Origin: CAVSCR01 sp963726575
GTDB lineage: Bacteria > Actinomycetota > Actinomycetes > JAHEKZ01
Direction of reading: 5' to 3'
NCBI GenBank assembly: GCA_963726575.1
Contig: CAVSCR010000005.1
Span: 310,001 to 374,000 of the forward strand
Length of the DNA stretch: 64,000 nucleotides
The notes under the pieces were generated by a model. That model was not told the origin of the DNA. It made no database searches and worked only from the letters and a program-made list of their open reading frames with translations. The stretch's first letter is position 1. Each line of letters begins with the position of its first letter. The translations under genes and the position numbers were made by a program. Shown one piece after another: positions 15,026-23,181 of the stretch.

Positions 15026-16665
15026 TCCGGGGGCACCTCGACGACCACGCCCGCCTCGACGTGCCAGCGACGCGTCAGGCGGACCGTCTCGAGCATGCGA
15101 CGGTCGTGCGTGACGAGCAGCAGCGTGCCGTCGTAAGCCTCGAGCGCCTCCTCCAGCTGCTCGATGGCGGGCAGGTCGAGGTGGTTGGTCGGCTCGTCCA
15201 GCACCAGCAGGTTGACTCCGCGTGCCTGGAGCAGGGCCAACGCCGCACGTGTGCGCTCACCCGGGGACAGCGAAGACGCATCACGCACTACGTGGTCGGC
15301 TCCAAGACCGAACTTCGCCAGCAAGGTCCGCACGTCGGCCGTGGGCCAGGACGGCATCTCGCGGGAGAAGGACTCCAGCAGCGGATCGCCTCCCTCGAAC
15401 ACGGCTCTGGCCTGGTCCACCTCGCCCACCACCACACCGGACCCCAGCGTGACGGTGCCCGACTCGGGCTCGATCCGCCGCAGGAGCAGCCGGAGCATCG
15501 TGGACTTGCCGGCCCCGTTCGGGCCGGTGATGGCCACTCGGTCGCGTCGGCCCAGGGCCAGGTCGATCGGCCCGAGCCGGAAGTCCTCGAAGTGGACGGT
15601 CGCTCCGCGCGCCGTGGCGACCCCGGCCCCGGACCGGGGAGCAGAGGCGATGCTGAACTGCAGCTGCCACTCCTTTCGCGGTTCGTCGACCGCGTCCAGT
15701 CGCTCGATGAGTCGCTGGGTCTGGCGTGCCTTGGCGGCCTGCTTCTCCGATGCCTCCGAGCGGAACTTGCGCCCGATCTTGTCGTTGTCGCGCGCCTTGC
15801 GCCGCGCATTCTTGACGCCCTTCTCCATCCAAGCGCGCTGCCGGCGGGCACGTTGTTCGAGGTCGCCACGCCGTTGGGCGTAGCCCTCGTAGGCCTCGCG
15901 GGCTCGTCGCCGCGCCAGCGACCGCTCGTCGAGGTAGGAGTCGTAGCTGCCGCCGTACACCGCGACCCGCTGCAGGGTCTGGTCGATCTCGATCACGCTG
16001 GTCACCGTGCGACTCAGGAACTCCCGGTCATGACTGACCACCACGGCTGGCTCGGTGAGCCGGTGGACGAACTCCTCGAGCCGGTCCAGCCCATCAGAGT
16101 CCAGGTCGTTGGTCGGCTCGTCGAGCAGATACGCGTCGTAGCGCGACAGCAACAACGCGGCCAGGCGCAGTCGAGCAAGTTGTCCGCCCGACAGCTGCCA
16201 GGCCGAGTCGAACAGGTCGGTGAGGTCGAGGTCGCGCGCCACGGCCTCGATCCGGTCGTCCAGGTCCGCGCCACCAAGGGCGAGCCACGCCTCCAGCGCA
16301 AGCGCGTAACCGTCGTCCGCGCCGGCTTCGCCGCGAGCCAGCGCGTGTGACGCAGCGTCGAGGCGGGCGTGGGCGTCCGCCACGCCGGTTCGTCGTTCCA
16401 GGTAGGCGTGTGGTGTCTCGTTCGGCGTCAGGTCGACCTGCTGGGTGAGGTGGCCGACGGCTGCACTTGCGGGGGAGCGGCTGACCTCACCCGCTGTGGG
16501 TCGGGTGACCCCGGCCAGGATCTTCAGCAGGGTCGACTTGCCGGCTCCGTTCGGGCCGACCAGGCCGACCACCTCACCGGGGCCGACCACCAGGTCGAGC
16601 CCCGAGAAGAGCTCGCGATCGCCGAAGCCCGCCGCCACTCCTTTGGTCTGCAGCGTCGCGCCCAC
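15022..16665 (-). CDS. ABC-F family ATPase
   Basis: 547-residue soluble protein with two ABC ATPase domains and no membrane segments. Both P-loops read GPNGAGKS; signatures are LSGGQLARLRLA (first domain) and LSPGERTRAALALL (second); Walker B is LLDEPTNDLDSDGL and LVLDEPTNHLDLPA. The basic, charged linker between domains (RRARRQRAWMEKGVKNARRK) is the ABC-F inter-domain arm. Family members act on ribosomes, as translation factors (EttA type) or antibiotic-protection proteins; which applies here is unclear. GTG 16665 is chosen because it starts just before the first strand and has CAAGAT 6 bases upstream. The open frame beyond it is antisense to the K+ channel gene. Confidence 0.88.
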   Translation of the reverse strand: MGATLQTKGVAAGFGDRELFSGLDLVVGPGEVVGLVGPNGAGKSTLLKILAGVTRPTAGEVSRSPASAAVGHLTQQVDLTPNETPHAYLERRTGVADAHARLDAASHALARGEAGADDGYALALEAWLALGGADLDDRIEAVARDLDLTDLFDSAWQLSGGQLARLRLAALLLSRYDAYLLDEPTNDLDSDGLDRLEEFVHRLTEPAVVVSHDREFLSRTVTSVIEIDQTLQRVAVYGGSYDSYLDERSLARRRAREAYEGYAQRRGDLEQRARRQRAWMEKGVKNARRKARDNDKIGRKFRSEASEKQAAKARQTQRLIERLDAVDEPRKEWQLQFSIASAPRSGAGVATARGATVHFEDFRLGPIDLALGRRDRVAITGPNGAGKSTMLRLLLRRIEPESGTVTLGSGVVVGEVDQARAVFEGGDPLLESFSREMPSWPTADVRTLLAKFGLGADHVVRDASSLSPGERTRAALALLQARGVNLLVLDEPTNHLDLPAIEQLEEALEAYDGTLLLVTHDRRMLETVRLTRRWHVEAGVVVEVPPD

Positions 16666-16734
16666 GCGCTCATCTTGCCGGTCGACCTCGTGTCGGTTCC
16701 CGCGCGCGGGTATCTGCGAGGGCAGGATGTCGAC

Positions 16735-17580
16735 GTGTCCGACGACGCAACGCTTGCCGACCCGCCACCCAAGCCGGGTGCGCCGCGCAGCGCAGCCGAT
16801 GCCGCCGAGCTCAGCCGGCACGACAAGCGGATGGAGCTGCCGCTCATCCTCTCGGCGGTCCTTCCTTTGCTCTTGGTGCCCCAAAACGGTCACCCAGTCT
16901 CGATCGTCATCGGGATTGGGTCGTGGGCGGTCTTTCTCTACGACTTCGTCGTGCATCGGCGCCGCACGGTGCACTACGTCAAGACGCGTTACGGCCGGTT
17001 CGACCTGGCGATCGTCATCCTGACTGCCCCGTGGTTCCTGCTTCCTGGGGCGCAGTCGGGTGGCATCGTCGTGGTTCTGCGGTTGGCGCGGTTGGTGCGT
17101 CTGGTGGCGGCCAGCAAAGGCGCAAAGCAGCTCTTCAACCGGCTCGGTCGGGTGGGGCTGGTCGCACTTGGCGTCGTCTTCGTCGGAGCGGTCGTGGCGT
17201 ACTACGCCGAGCACCCGACGAACCCGGAGTTCGCCAACTTCGCTGACGCGCTCTGGTGGGGGGTCGTGACGCTGACCACGGTCGGGTACGGCGACATCGT
17301 GCCGATCACGTCAACGGGCCGCTGGGCCGGCGTCTTCATCATGTTCACCGGCGTCGGAGTGCTGGGACTGCTTGCCGGTTCGCTGGCTAGCTTCTTCCGC
17401 GTCCAACCCTCCAACGGCGCCACCCCGACCTCCGGGTCGGGCGCAGGGGACCAGAACAGTGCGCCCGCGAGTCTCGACACCGTGATGAGCGAGCTGACGC
17501 AGTTGCGGGCGCAGCTGGCCACGCTGACCGCCCGACTCGGTTCGCAGAGCGATCCGAGAGATCCGCCGACGCCCGGTTAG
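16735..17580 (+). CDS. voltage-gated-type potassium channel
   Basis: 281 residues with six transmembrane segments: S1 about 37-52, S2 (IGSWAVFLYDFVVH), S3 (FDLAIVILTAPWFLL), S4 with Arg every third position (VVLRLARLVRLVAA), S5 (VALGVVFVGAVVAYY), pore and S6 (GVFIMFTGVGVLGLLAGSLA). The selectivity filter TLTTVGYGDIVP is canonical for K+. The C-terminus ends in a short heptad-like helix (LDTVMSELTQLRAQLATL), probably a tetramerisation coil as in bacterial Kv channels. The N-terminus is acidic and Pro-rich. GTG 16735 has CAGGAT 6 bases upstream. It is divergent from the ABC-F gene and convergent with the flavodoxin-like gene, with a 4-base stop overlap. Confidence 0.9.
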   Translation: MSDDATLADPPPKPGAPRSAADAAELSRHDKRMELPLILSAVLPLLLVPQNGHPVSIVIGIGSWAVFLYDFVVHRRRTVHYVKTRYGRFDLAIVILTAPWFLLPGAQSGGIVVVLRLARLVRLVAASKGAKQLFNRLGRVGLVALGVVFVGAVVAYYAEHPTNPEFANFADALWWGVVTLTTVGYGDIVPITSTGRWAGVFIMFTGVGVLGLLAGSLASFFRVQPSNGATPTSGSGAGDQNSAPASLDTVMSELTQLRAQLATLTARLGSQSDPRDPPTPG

Positions 17581-18038
17581 CCCGCCGCGGCGAAGGCCAG
17601 GAGAGCGCCGAGGTCCTCGCAGGCCAAGAGCGCGGTCTGATCCGGCGCGCCGACGACGGACACGTCGGCGGCCACCTTCTTCCAGCCCATGCCGCCCGCG
17701 ATGCTGTGGATCGCGCGCAGCGCTCCGGTGGTGTCGTCGTTGCCGTGGACGTAGACCCCGTACGGGAGTCCCGTGGTGACCTCGAGGCACGGGTAGTACA
17801 CCTGGTCGAGGAAGTGCTTCATGGCCCCGGACATGTAACCGATGTTGGCCGGGGTCCCGAGCAGCACGGCGTCGGCCTCGAGCACATCTGCCGCACCGGC
17901 CGACAACGCCGCCTTCACGACGACCTCCACCGGCCCAACCTCAGGGTTGCGGGTGCCTCGTAGCAGTGCCTCCAGCATCGACTGGACCGCGGGAGAGGGG
18001 GTGTGCTGAACCACCAGCAACAAGGGCATGCCGCTCAT
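17577..18038 (-). CDS. flavodoxin-like/NAD(P)H-dependent FMN reductase family protein
   Basis: 153 residues with a flavodoxin-like fold: beta-1 PLLLVVQHTPSPAVQSMLEAL supplies the phosphate loop (HTPSPAVQ), followed by DAVLLGTPANIGYMSGAMKHFLDQ, the conserved flavin-contacting segment of NADPH-dependent FMN reductases. A third strand with YGVYVHGNDDT completes the FMN site. Substrate unknown; probably a cytoplasmic quinone or flavin reductase. Two in-frame ATGs (18038 and 18029) are possible starts. Head-to-head with the amine oxidase gene with about 76 bases between starts. Confidence 0.8.
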   Translation of the reverse strand: MSGMPLLLVVQHTPSPAVQSMLEALLRGTRNPEVGPVEVVVKAALSAGAADVLEADAVLLGTPANIGYMSGAMKHFLDQVYYPCLEVTTGLPYGVYVHGNDDTTGALRAIHSIAGGMGWKKVAADVSVVGAPDQTALLACEDLGALLAFAAAG

Positions 18039-18114
18039 CCTGCCGTGGCGCTTACCCTGAGGACGACGGATGCTCCGACGACCTCCCCGAGCCAGCCCAC
18101 CGGAAGGAAGTGCG

Positions 18115-19764
18115 ATGCCGCGGTTCACGCCCGCCGGGGCGCGGCTGCGTCGGTTTCGCTCGGCTCGGCTGGCAGCGCTCGATTCCGGACGTCTGGTCGA
18201 CGAGGTCGACGACGAACGTGAAGACGCCCACCAGCGCTGGCGAACCCAGTCGGTGGAGGAGTCGATCGGGCGTCAGCGCGATGTCGGTGCGAGCGTAGGA
18301 CTGGCTCGCCGAGACCTCCTTCGGCTCGGCGCCGTCGGCGCGATCGGCGCGGCAGCGGCCGCCATCGGCCGACCGGCTGCAGCAACCCAACGCTCGTCCG
18401 CGCCGCGTGTGGTGGTCGTCGGCGCCGGGCTGGCTGGTCTCACCGCGGCCTACGAGATCCACCGGCGGTCGCACTGGCCGGTTCACCTGTATGAGGCCTC
18501 GCAGCGCGTTGGTGGGCGCGTGTGGACCTTGCGCGGAACCGCCGGGGGGCAGTTCGTGGAGCGCGGTGGCGGAGGCGTCAACACCCGCGACGTCAACCTG
18601 ATCCGGCTGGCGCGACATCTCGGGCTCACCCCGCTCGTCGACACCTGGCTGCACTACCCGACGTCCACCGCGCTGTTCTCGTTCAGCGGCCGCACCTACA
18701 CGTGGCCTCAGTTGCGAACCGGGGTGCGGGCGATCGAGGAAGCTGCCGGACAGATCTGGCGTGAGATCGGGTACGTGCCCTCGCATGCGCACCACAACCG
18801 CGTCGCGTGGAGGTGGGACCACCGGTCGGTCGCCGACCTGATCGACGCGACGGCTCATCCGCGCACCACTGCGGCCGGAAGCTATGTGGCGCACTGGTTC
18901 AGCGGCGAGTACGGCACGGCCGCTGAACACGCGAGCGCACTTCACTACGTGATGGACTCCGGGGGTGCCTACCGCGGAGGTGGGTACGACGAGCGCTACT
19001 GCATCCCGGGCGGCAACGACGTGCTGCCCACGACTCTGGCCGCCCGGCTCCCAGCCGGCACCGTTCACCTCGACCGACGCCTCACCGCCGTCGTGCGGCG
19101 CGCGGACCGCACCTATGCACTCACGTTCCGATCACCGGGCGGACCGGCCCACACCGTTGTGGCCGACCGCGTGATCCTCACCCTGCCGCCCACGATGCTG
19201 CGCGAGGTCGATCTGTCCCGAGCCGGCATCTCAGCCCGTCACCTGCAGCAGATCCAGCGACAGCCGCTGGGCACCGCGGCCAAGCTGAACCTGCAGTTCC
19301 ACGGACGTCCCTGGCGCGACGCCGGGCACACCGGCGACACGTCGTCGGACACCACGATCCAGATGGCCTGGAGCTCCCAGTTCCAGTCGACCGACCCCGC
19401 CACCCTGGTCGTACTCGACAACCATCCGGGCAACTACGACGGCTCGACACCGGCGCACGGCGTCGCCCCCGGGTCAGTGCTGCGGCGGGCCCTGCGCCAT
19501 CTCGACCACTGGTATCCCACGTCGAGTGCGTCAGCGATCGCGGGCGAGACGCACCTGGACTACTGGCCGAACGACCCGCACGTCAAAGGCACGTGGTCGT
19601 GCTACGACATCGGCGGGTTCACCGCCTACGGCGGCGTCGAGCCGAGGCGCGAGGGCGACCTTCACTTCGCGGGCGAGACCACTGCTCCCTTCGTGGAGCA
19701 CAGCACTATGTGCGGGGCCGTGACGTCGGGGATGCGAGCCGCCCGCGAGGTCACCTCGTACTGA
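18115..19764 (+). CDS. Tat-exported flavin monoamine oxidase
   Basis: 549-residue flavin-containing amine oxidase. The Rossmann dinucleotide motif is VVVVGAGLAGLTAAYEI (about residue 97), followed by GGRVWTLRG. The C-terminal FAD signature is FAGETTAPFVEHSTMCGAVTSG, with the aromatic W-SCYD and Y-GG region of the active site nearby. A twin-arginine signal (ARRDLLRLGAVGAIGAAAAAIG) is present but starts at residue 64, after a charged N-terminal extension. This is unusual, since Tat signals normally begin within 10-35 residues; either the extension is real or translation starts later. ATG 18115 has GGAAGGAAG 4-12 bases upstream, which supports the long form. Substrate unknown. Confidence 0.86.
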   Translation: MPRFTPAGARLRRFRSARLAALDSGRLVDEVDDEREDAHQRWRTQSVEESIGRQRDVGASVGLARRDLLRLGAVGAIGAAAAAIGRPAAATQRSSAPRVVVVGAGLAGLTAAYEIHRRSHWPVHLYEASQRVGGRVWTLRGTAGGQFVERGGGGVNTRDVNLIRLARHLGLTPLVDTWLHYPTSTALFSFSGRTYTWPQLRTGVRAIEEAAGQIWREIGYVPSHAHHNRVAWRWDHRSVADLIDATAHPRTTAAGSYVAHWFSGEYGTAAEHASALHYVMDSGGAYRGGGYDERYCIPGGNDVLPTTLAARLPAGTVHLDRRLTAVVRRADRTYALTFRSPGGPAHTVVADRVILTLPPTMLREVDLSRAGISARHLQQIQRQPLGTAAKLNLQFHGRPWRDAGHTGDTSSDTTIQMAWSSQFQSTDPATLVVLDNHPGNYDGSTPAHGVAPGSVLRRALRHLDHWYPTSSASAIAGETHLDYWPNDPHVKGTWSCYDIGGFTAYGGVEPRREGDLHFAGETTAPFVEHSTMCGAVTSGMRAAREVTSY

Positions 19765-19915
19765 TCGGCCGCACAAGCGTCCACAAGGGTGCGATCGCTC
19801 CTCGTGACACCCACCGGGCGGTCGCCAGGACGACCGATTTGCGCAAGGCTGCCAGGATCCTCGCCGCCGACTCGCGGGAGACGTTCCAGCAGCGGCACAG
19901 CGAGAGGAGCCGCAC
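19765..19915. other. short spacer between amine oxidase and secreted protein
   Basis: No gene is seen. CAGGAT around 19851-19856 could be a -10 box for the downstream gene, and GAGAGGAG before 19916 is its ribosome-binding site. No clear terminator hairpin is visible. Confidence 0.3.
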
Positions 19916-21088
19916 GTGCGTCCACGTCGAGTCATCGTCACGAGCCTCGCAGCAGGGCTGCTGTGCGTGGCGCCCAGCGCGATCGCGGCAGCCCCGAGTC
20001 CCGTCCCGTCAGAACCTGCCCCCCTCGCCGCAGGCGTCCCGTTGACCCCGATCGAGGGCCAGTCCGCGTTGACGCACCGCCTGGCCACCAGTGCAGCCCT
20101 GCCCACCACCACGGTGCAGAAGTGGCGCCACACCGTCTCCGACGGGGGCGCGAGCTACCAGTACGCCATGGTCGGGCGTAACCCCACGGTCAGCCAGACC
20201 ACCCAGGCCGTCTCGGTGGCGACTCAGGTCGTGCCGATCATCATCAAGTTCAGCAACGGTCACACGTGGAACCCGACGACAGGGGATACGTGCGACACCA
20301 CGAACGCCGTCACGCGAACGCTGGCCTCCCCCATCTTCGTCAACCACTCCTACAGCTTCGGCGGCACGTCAGTGGGCAGCACGCAGTACGTCGACGCGTT
20401 CCAACGAGCGAACTACTACAAGTACACGAATCCTGCCGGCATCAACCCCGGCTACCACGTCACCCTCACTCCCACGACCCTCCCCGCGGTGACCATCTCG
20501 GTGCCACTTGCTGATGCGGCCGAAGGCACCACGTCTTGCGGCAACAGGATCCTCGGGGCAGTGGGCATCAACTGGCTCGACAACTACTTGCAGACCAAGG
20601 TGCTGCCGTCGCTGTCATCCCAAGGGGTGTCAGTGAAGACATTCCCGCTGTTCCTGCTCGGCAACGTGGTGGAGTACGACAGCACGCCCAGCAACTGCTG
20701 CATCCTCGGATTCCACAACGCCTACCAGACAGCCAGCGGGATCCAGACCTACGCGGTCGCGATGTACGACAACACCGGCGCGTTCACCGGGTCCAAGGAC
20801 GTCTCGGTCCTCTCGCACGAGGTAGGGGAGTGGCTGGCCGACCCTCTGACGAGCAACCCCACCCGGCCGTGGGGACACGTCGGCCAGGTCAGTGGTTGCC
20901 AGAACACCCTCGAAGTGGGCGACCCGCTGTCCGGCAAGCTCGTGGCGGTCACCACCTCGAGCCACGCGTTCCACGTTCAGGAGCTCGCGTTCACCTCGTG
21001 GTTCTACCACCAGGCCACCAGCACCGGGATCAACGGTTGGTACTCCAACTACGGCACCTTCCGCGCCCCAGCGGCCAGTTGCACCTGA
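19916..21088 (+). CDS. secreted protein with HEVGEW motif, possible metalloprotease
   Basis: 390 residues with a clear signal peptide (RRVIVTSLAAGLLCVAPSAIAAA). The mature part is rich in Thr, Ser, Asn and aromatic residues, as in secreted beta-rich proteins, and holds six or more Cys (DTCDTT, TTSCGNR, SNCCILGFH, SGCQN). Near residue 300 is VLSHEVGEWLADPLT, which resembles a zinc-metalloprotease helix but with HEVGE rather than HEXXH, so the second His ligand is replaced by Glu or lies elsewhere (compare HExxE-type variants). Proteolytic activity is therefore a guess. GTG 19916 follows GAGAGGAG. It may be coexpressed with the exported amine oxidase. Confidence 0.72.
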   Translation: MRPRRVIVTSLAAGLLCVAPSAIAAAPSPVPSEPAPLAAGVPLTPIEGQSALTHRLATSAALPTTTVQKWRHTVSDGGASYQYAMVGRNPTVSQTTQAVSVATQVVPIIIKFSNGHTWNPTTGDTCDTTNAVTRTLASPIFVNHSYSFGGTSVGSTQYVDAFQRANYYKYTNPAGINPGYHVTLTPTTLPAVTISVPLADAAEGTTSCGNRILGAVGINWLDNYLQTKVLPSLSSQGVSVKTFPLFLLGNVVEYDSTPSNCCILGFHNAYQTASGIQTYAVAMYDNTGAFTGSKDVSVLSHEVGEWLADPLTSNPTRPWGHVGQVSGCQNTLEVGDPLSGKLVAVTTSSHAFHVQELAFTSWFYHQATSTGINGWYSNYGTFRAPAASCT

Positions 21089-21155
21089 CCGGCGAGATCG
21101 AGCTGGCCGGGGGACCGTGCGATTCCGGCTGCCGCTGTTTGGTTGTCGAACCGAC

Positions 21156-21161
21156 TACCCT
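21156..21161 (+). promoter_or_regulatory. -10 element TACCCT of a GNAT gene
   Basis: TACCCT ends exactly 6 bases before GTG 21168; leaderless geometry. Confidence 0.5.
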
Positions 21162-21167
21162 CGGCCG

Positions 21168-21665
21168 GTGACCGACCCCACGATCGAGGTGCGCGCCGGG
21201 ACCAACGCCGACGACGACGCCCTGCTCGCCGTCGAACGCGCGTCCTTCTCGGCATCTGCGGGCTTCCCCTCGCAGCTGGAACGCAGGCGATCAACGTTCT
21301 TCGCCTCGTCCGACGACCCGGCAGACTTCGTTGTCGCGACCGTCAACGGCAGCGTGGTCGGATACGCCAAGACCGGCCCGGCCGTACCGGTGCCGGAGTG
21401 CGCTCACGTCCTCGCCATCTTGGGCTTGGAGGTTGACCCATCGGCGCGGCGTCGCGGTGTAGGTACGGCCCTGCTGCAGACGGTGCACGCGCGCGCTAGG
21501 GAGGCTGGTTGTCGAAAGGTCGAGCTCCGGGTATTCGCTACGAACGGGCCGGCGCAGGCGTTGTACCGCGACCTCGGCTACGTCGTCGAAGGCAGGCTGC
21601 GCGACGAGTTCCGCATCAACGACGAGTTCGTCGATGACGTGTTCATGTCGTTGTTCATCGAATGA
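21168..21665 (+). CDS. GNAT family N-acetyltransferase
   Basis: 165 residues with the GNAT fold: DDDALLAVERASF (alpha-1), VVATVNGSVVGYAKT (beta-4 region), then the acetyl-CoA pyrophosphate loop VDPSARRRGVGTALLQTVHARA (motif A, RRRGVG) and ELRVFATNGPAQALYRDLGYVVEGRLRDE (motif B). Substrate unknown; the C-terminal NGPAQALYRDLGY is common to RimI-like and small-molecule acetyltransferases. It opens a stretch of short accessory genes that runs to the tRNA at 25.8 kb. Confidence 0.85.
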   Translation: MTDPTIEVRAGTNADDDALLAVERASFSASAGFPSQLERRRSTFFASSDDPADFVVATVNGSVVGYAKTGPAVPVPECAHVLAILGLEVDPSARRRGVGTALLQTVHARAREAGCRKVELRVFATNGPAQALYRDLGYVVEGRLRDEFRINDEFVDDVFMSLFIE

Positions 21666-21692
21666 CTCGGCGCTACGAGTGGCGGGACCTGA

Positions 21693-22160
21693 CTAGCCGC
21701 GGTACGGCTCAGCCTCAAGCGTCTTCCTGAAGAAGACGCGGCGGTAACCGTCTTGAACACCGCGAGCCACCTCGAGGTAGCCGCGCCGAGGGTAGAAGGT
21801 CAGGTTCTGCGTCATCAGTTCGTTGGTGTAGAGGCGGACCTCGCGAAACCCGAGACGGGAAGCTTGTGCCTCGGCAAGGTTCAGCAGCGCGCTGCCCACT
21901 CCGCGACCCTGGGCCGCTGGAGCGACGGCCACGTTCTCGATCAGCAGGTGATCGTCTCGAACCTCGACGACCAGCAGGCCGACCACGGTGTCGCCGTCCT
22001 GAGCCACCCAGACCTCAGACTTGGCGACCAGGTCCTGGTAGTCGACCGTCATGGGCGCCGGCGGTCGTCCGATCAGCTCGACGAACGGGGCATATGCATC
22101 GGCTGCGATCAAACTGAGGGCCGGCACGTCCGCACTCGTGGCCGGCCGCTGCGTGAGCAC
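21693..22160 (-). CDS. GNAT family N-acetyltransferase
   Basis: 155 residues, a second GNAT protein unrelated in detail to its neighbour. Motif A is VAVAPAAQGRGVGSALLNLAE, followed by REVRLYTNELMTQNLTFYPRRGYLEVAR, the usual motif B with Asn and Tyr. The N-terminal part (ADAYAPFVELIGRPPAPM) is typical of a common actinobacterial subgroup. Start GTG 22160 has TAGCCT exactly 6 bases upstream on the minus strand (22167-22172). It is convergent with the first GNAT gene and divergent from the 50-codon ORF. Confidence 0.85.
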   Translation of the reverse strand: MLTQRPATSADVPALSLIAADAYAPFVELIGRPPAPMTVDYQDLVAKSEVWVAQDGDTVVGLLVVEVRDDHLLIENVAVAPAAQGRGVGSALLNLAEAQASRLGFREVRLYTNELMTQNLTFYPRRGYLEVARGVQDGYRRVFFRKTLEAEPYRG

Positions 22161-22266
22161 GTGGCCAGGCTATGTCGGGCTGGATCGGACGGATGGGACT
22201 GGCCGCACCTGCCGCTGGGTAACGTCGATCTCGTGCTTGGTGGTCGGATCGAAGGAGGCTGACCTT

Positions 22267-22419
22267 ATGAGATCGGAACCCGATTCGATGCCGCGACGAC
22301 TGGTGCAGCACCTCGAGGCCAAGGAGGCGAGCGGTGCCTTCGGTGAACACGACGAGCCGTCGACTCCGCGCGCAGGACTTGCTGCCAGACCGGCCCGACT
22401 CGGTCGGCTGAGCCCCTAG
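22267..22419 (+). CDS. small basic orphan protein, 50 residues
   Basis: I do not recognise this protein. It is short and Arg/Ala/Glu-rich (MRSEPDSMPRRLVQHLEAKE and onward), with one possible amphipathic helix near residues 9-22. What supports it as a gene is the ribosome-binding site: AAGGAGG at 22252-22258, 8 bases before the ATG, one of the strongest Shine-Dalgarno sequences in the window. TAACGT at 22220-22225 is a candidate -10 box. Its stop overlaps the stop of the convergent DUF6636-like gene. Confidence 0.45.
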   Translation: MRSEPDSMPRRLVQHLEAKEASGAFGEHDEPSTPRAGLAARPARLGRLSP

Positions 22420-22874
22420 TGCACCCGCAGGTGGTGTGCCGTCACCACGAAGCCGTGGCCCGTGTTGAGGTCGTGACAACGCAGGCTCGTGCTCGTCGCC
22501 CGACACCAGAACGGGCCACGACGCCACCTGTGGGCGGCCAGCAGCTTGCGTCCTACCGGGTCACCTGTCGCATCGCTGGGCTTGCCCAACCTGCGCGCCT
22601 TGCCGCCGGAGATCGTCACCGACACCTGTTGCCCGAGGCTCATGTCGTAGCGGTCGCACCGAAGCACGGCTGCGGGCGTCCCCGGGGACTCGATGCAGTC
22701 TTCCCGCCGTCCCGATCCAAGACGCACGTGGAATGACGCCCCATGCGCTGGCGCGGGCCGCGCATGAGTTTGCACGGCGCGATGTCCGACGGGAGTCGCC
22801 CCGGCCGTCACGGGTGCACTGAGGACGAGCAAGCCGACGATGCTGAGGAGCAGGGGCGCTAGTCGGCGCTGCAT
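22416..22874 (-). CDS. small secreted DUF6636-like protein
   Basis: 152 residues with an N-terminal signal peptide (RRLAPLLLSIVGLLVLSAPVTAGA). Four Cys occur as C-E/C-D then WC...RC pairs, and the end WCRATSTSLRCHDLNTGHGF resembles the TGHGF-type C-terminus of DUF6636 secreted proteins, which probably form two disulfides. The middle part (SLGQQVSVTISGG) is basic. Function unknown. It is preceded on the same strand, with a 16-base overlap, by a damaged-looking short ORF. Confidence 0.6.
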   Translation of the reverse strand: MQRRLAPLLLSIVGLLVLSAPVTAGATPVGHRAVQTHARPAPAHGASFHVRLGSGRREDCIESPGTPAAVLRCDRYDMSLGQQVSVTISGGKARRLGKPSDATGDPVGRKLLAAHRWRRGPFWCRATSTSLRCHDLNTGHGFVVTAHHLRVH

Positions 22875-23179
22875 GTGTGCCCTTCAGCGAAGCGGAGAGA
22901 GCTAGGCCTGATCACGAGAACCCTACCCAACCGGGCCAAGGATTGGCGGTGCAGTCTTGGTGTCCGAGAACACGGCTGCTCGCCAACACCGCGACCGGCA
23001 TCTTCGTGGAAGTGAAGGAACGCTCGGGATCCTCGCGAGAAGTAGCCTCGCCTGCGCTCCTTCAATTGGGGGAATTCGCGCAGCTCAACCAGAAGTGCCT
23101 CCAGACGATCGAGGTCTTCCTCCGTTGCGTGACGCACGGTCGCCTGCAGAGACTCAGGTTCGAGACGATTGGTAGCCAT
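22859..23179 (-). CDS. short conserved-looking protein with probably disrupted C-terminus
   Basis: 107 codons. The first 60 residues (EEDLDRLEALLVELREF, then KERRRGYFSRGSRAFLHFHED) look like a small actinobacterial family in which a helix with LxELR is followed by K(K/R)xGxFYRxSxAFLHFHED and then a strand with DVRL. Here the sequence after FHED becomes Arg/Cys/Pro-rich with no DVRL, and neither other frame restores it. It is most likely a decayed gene whose 3' part has been replaced or frameshifted. Its stop lies inside the start of the DUF6636-like gene. The family resemblance is from memory and unverified. Confidence 0.4.
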   Translation of the reverse strand: MATNRLEPESLQATVRHATEEDLDRLEALLVELREFPQLKERRRGYFSRGSRAFLHFHEDAGRGVGEQPCSRTPRLHRQSLARLGRVLVIRPSSLRFAEGHTCSAD

Positions 23180-23181
23180 GG

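Noticed and set aside
14968..16350. 460-codon open frame on the plus strand opposite the ABC-F gene
   Set aside because: Low-complexity mirror composition with no family features; ABC-F motifs on the other strand are complete.
16669..17214. N-terminal extension of the ABC-F frame to 17214
   Set aside because: It runs antisense through the K+ channel gene and has no ABC features; GTG 16665 has a matching -10 box.
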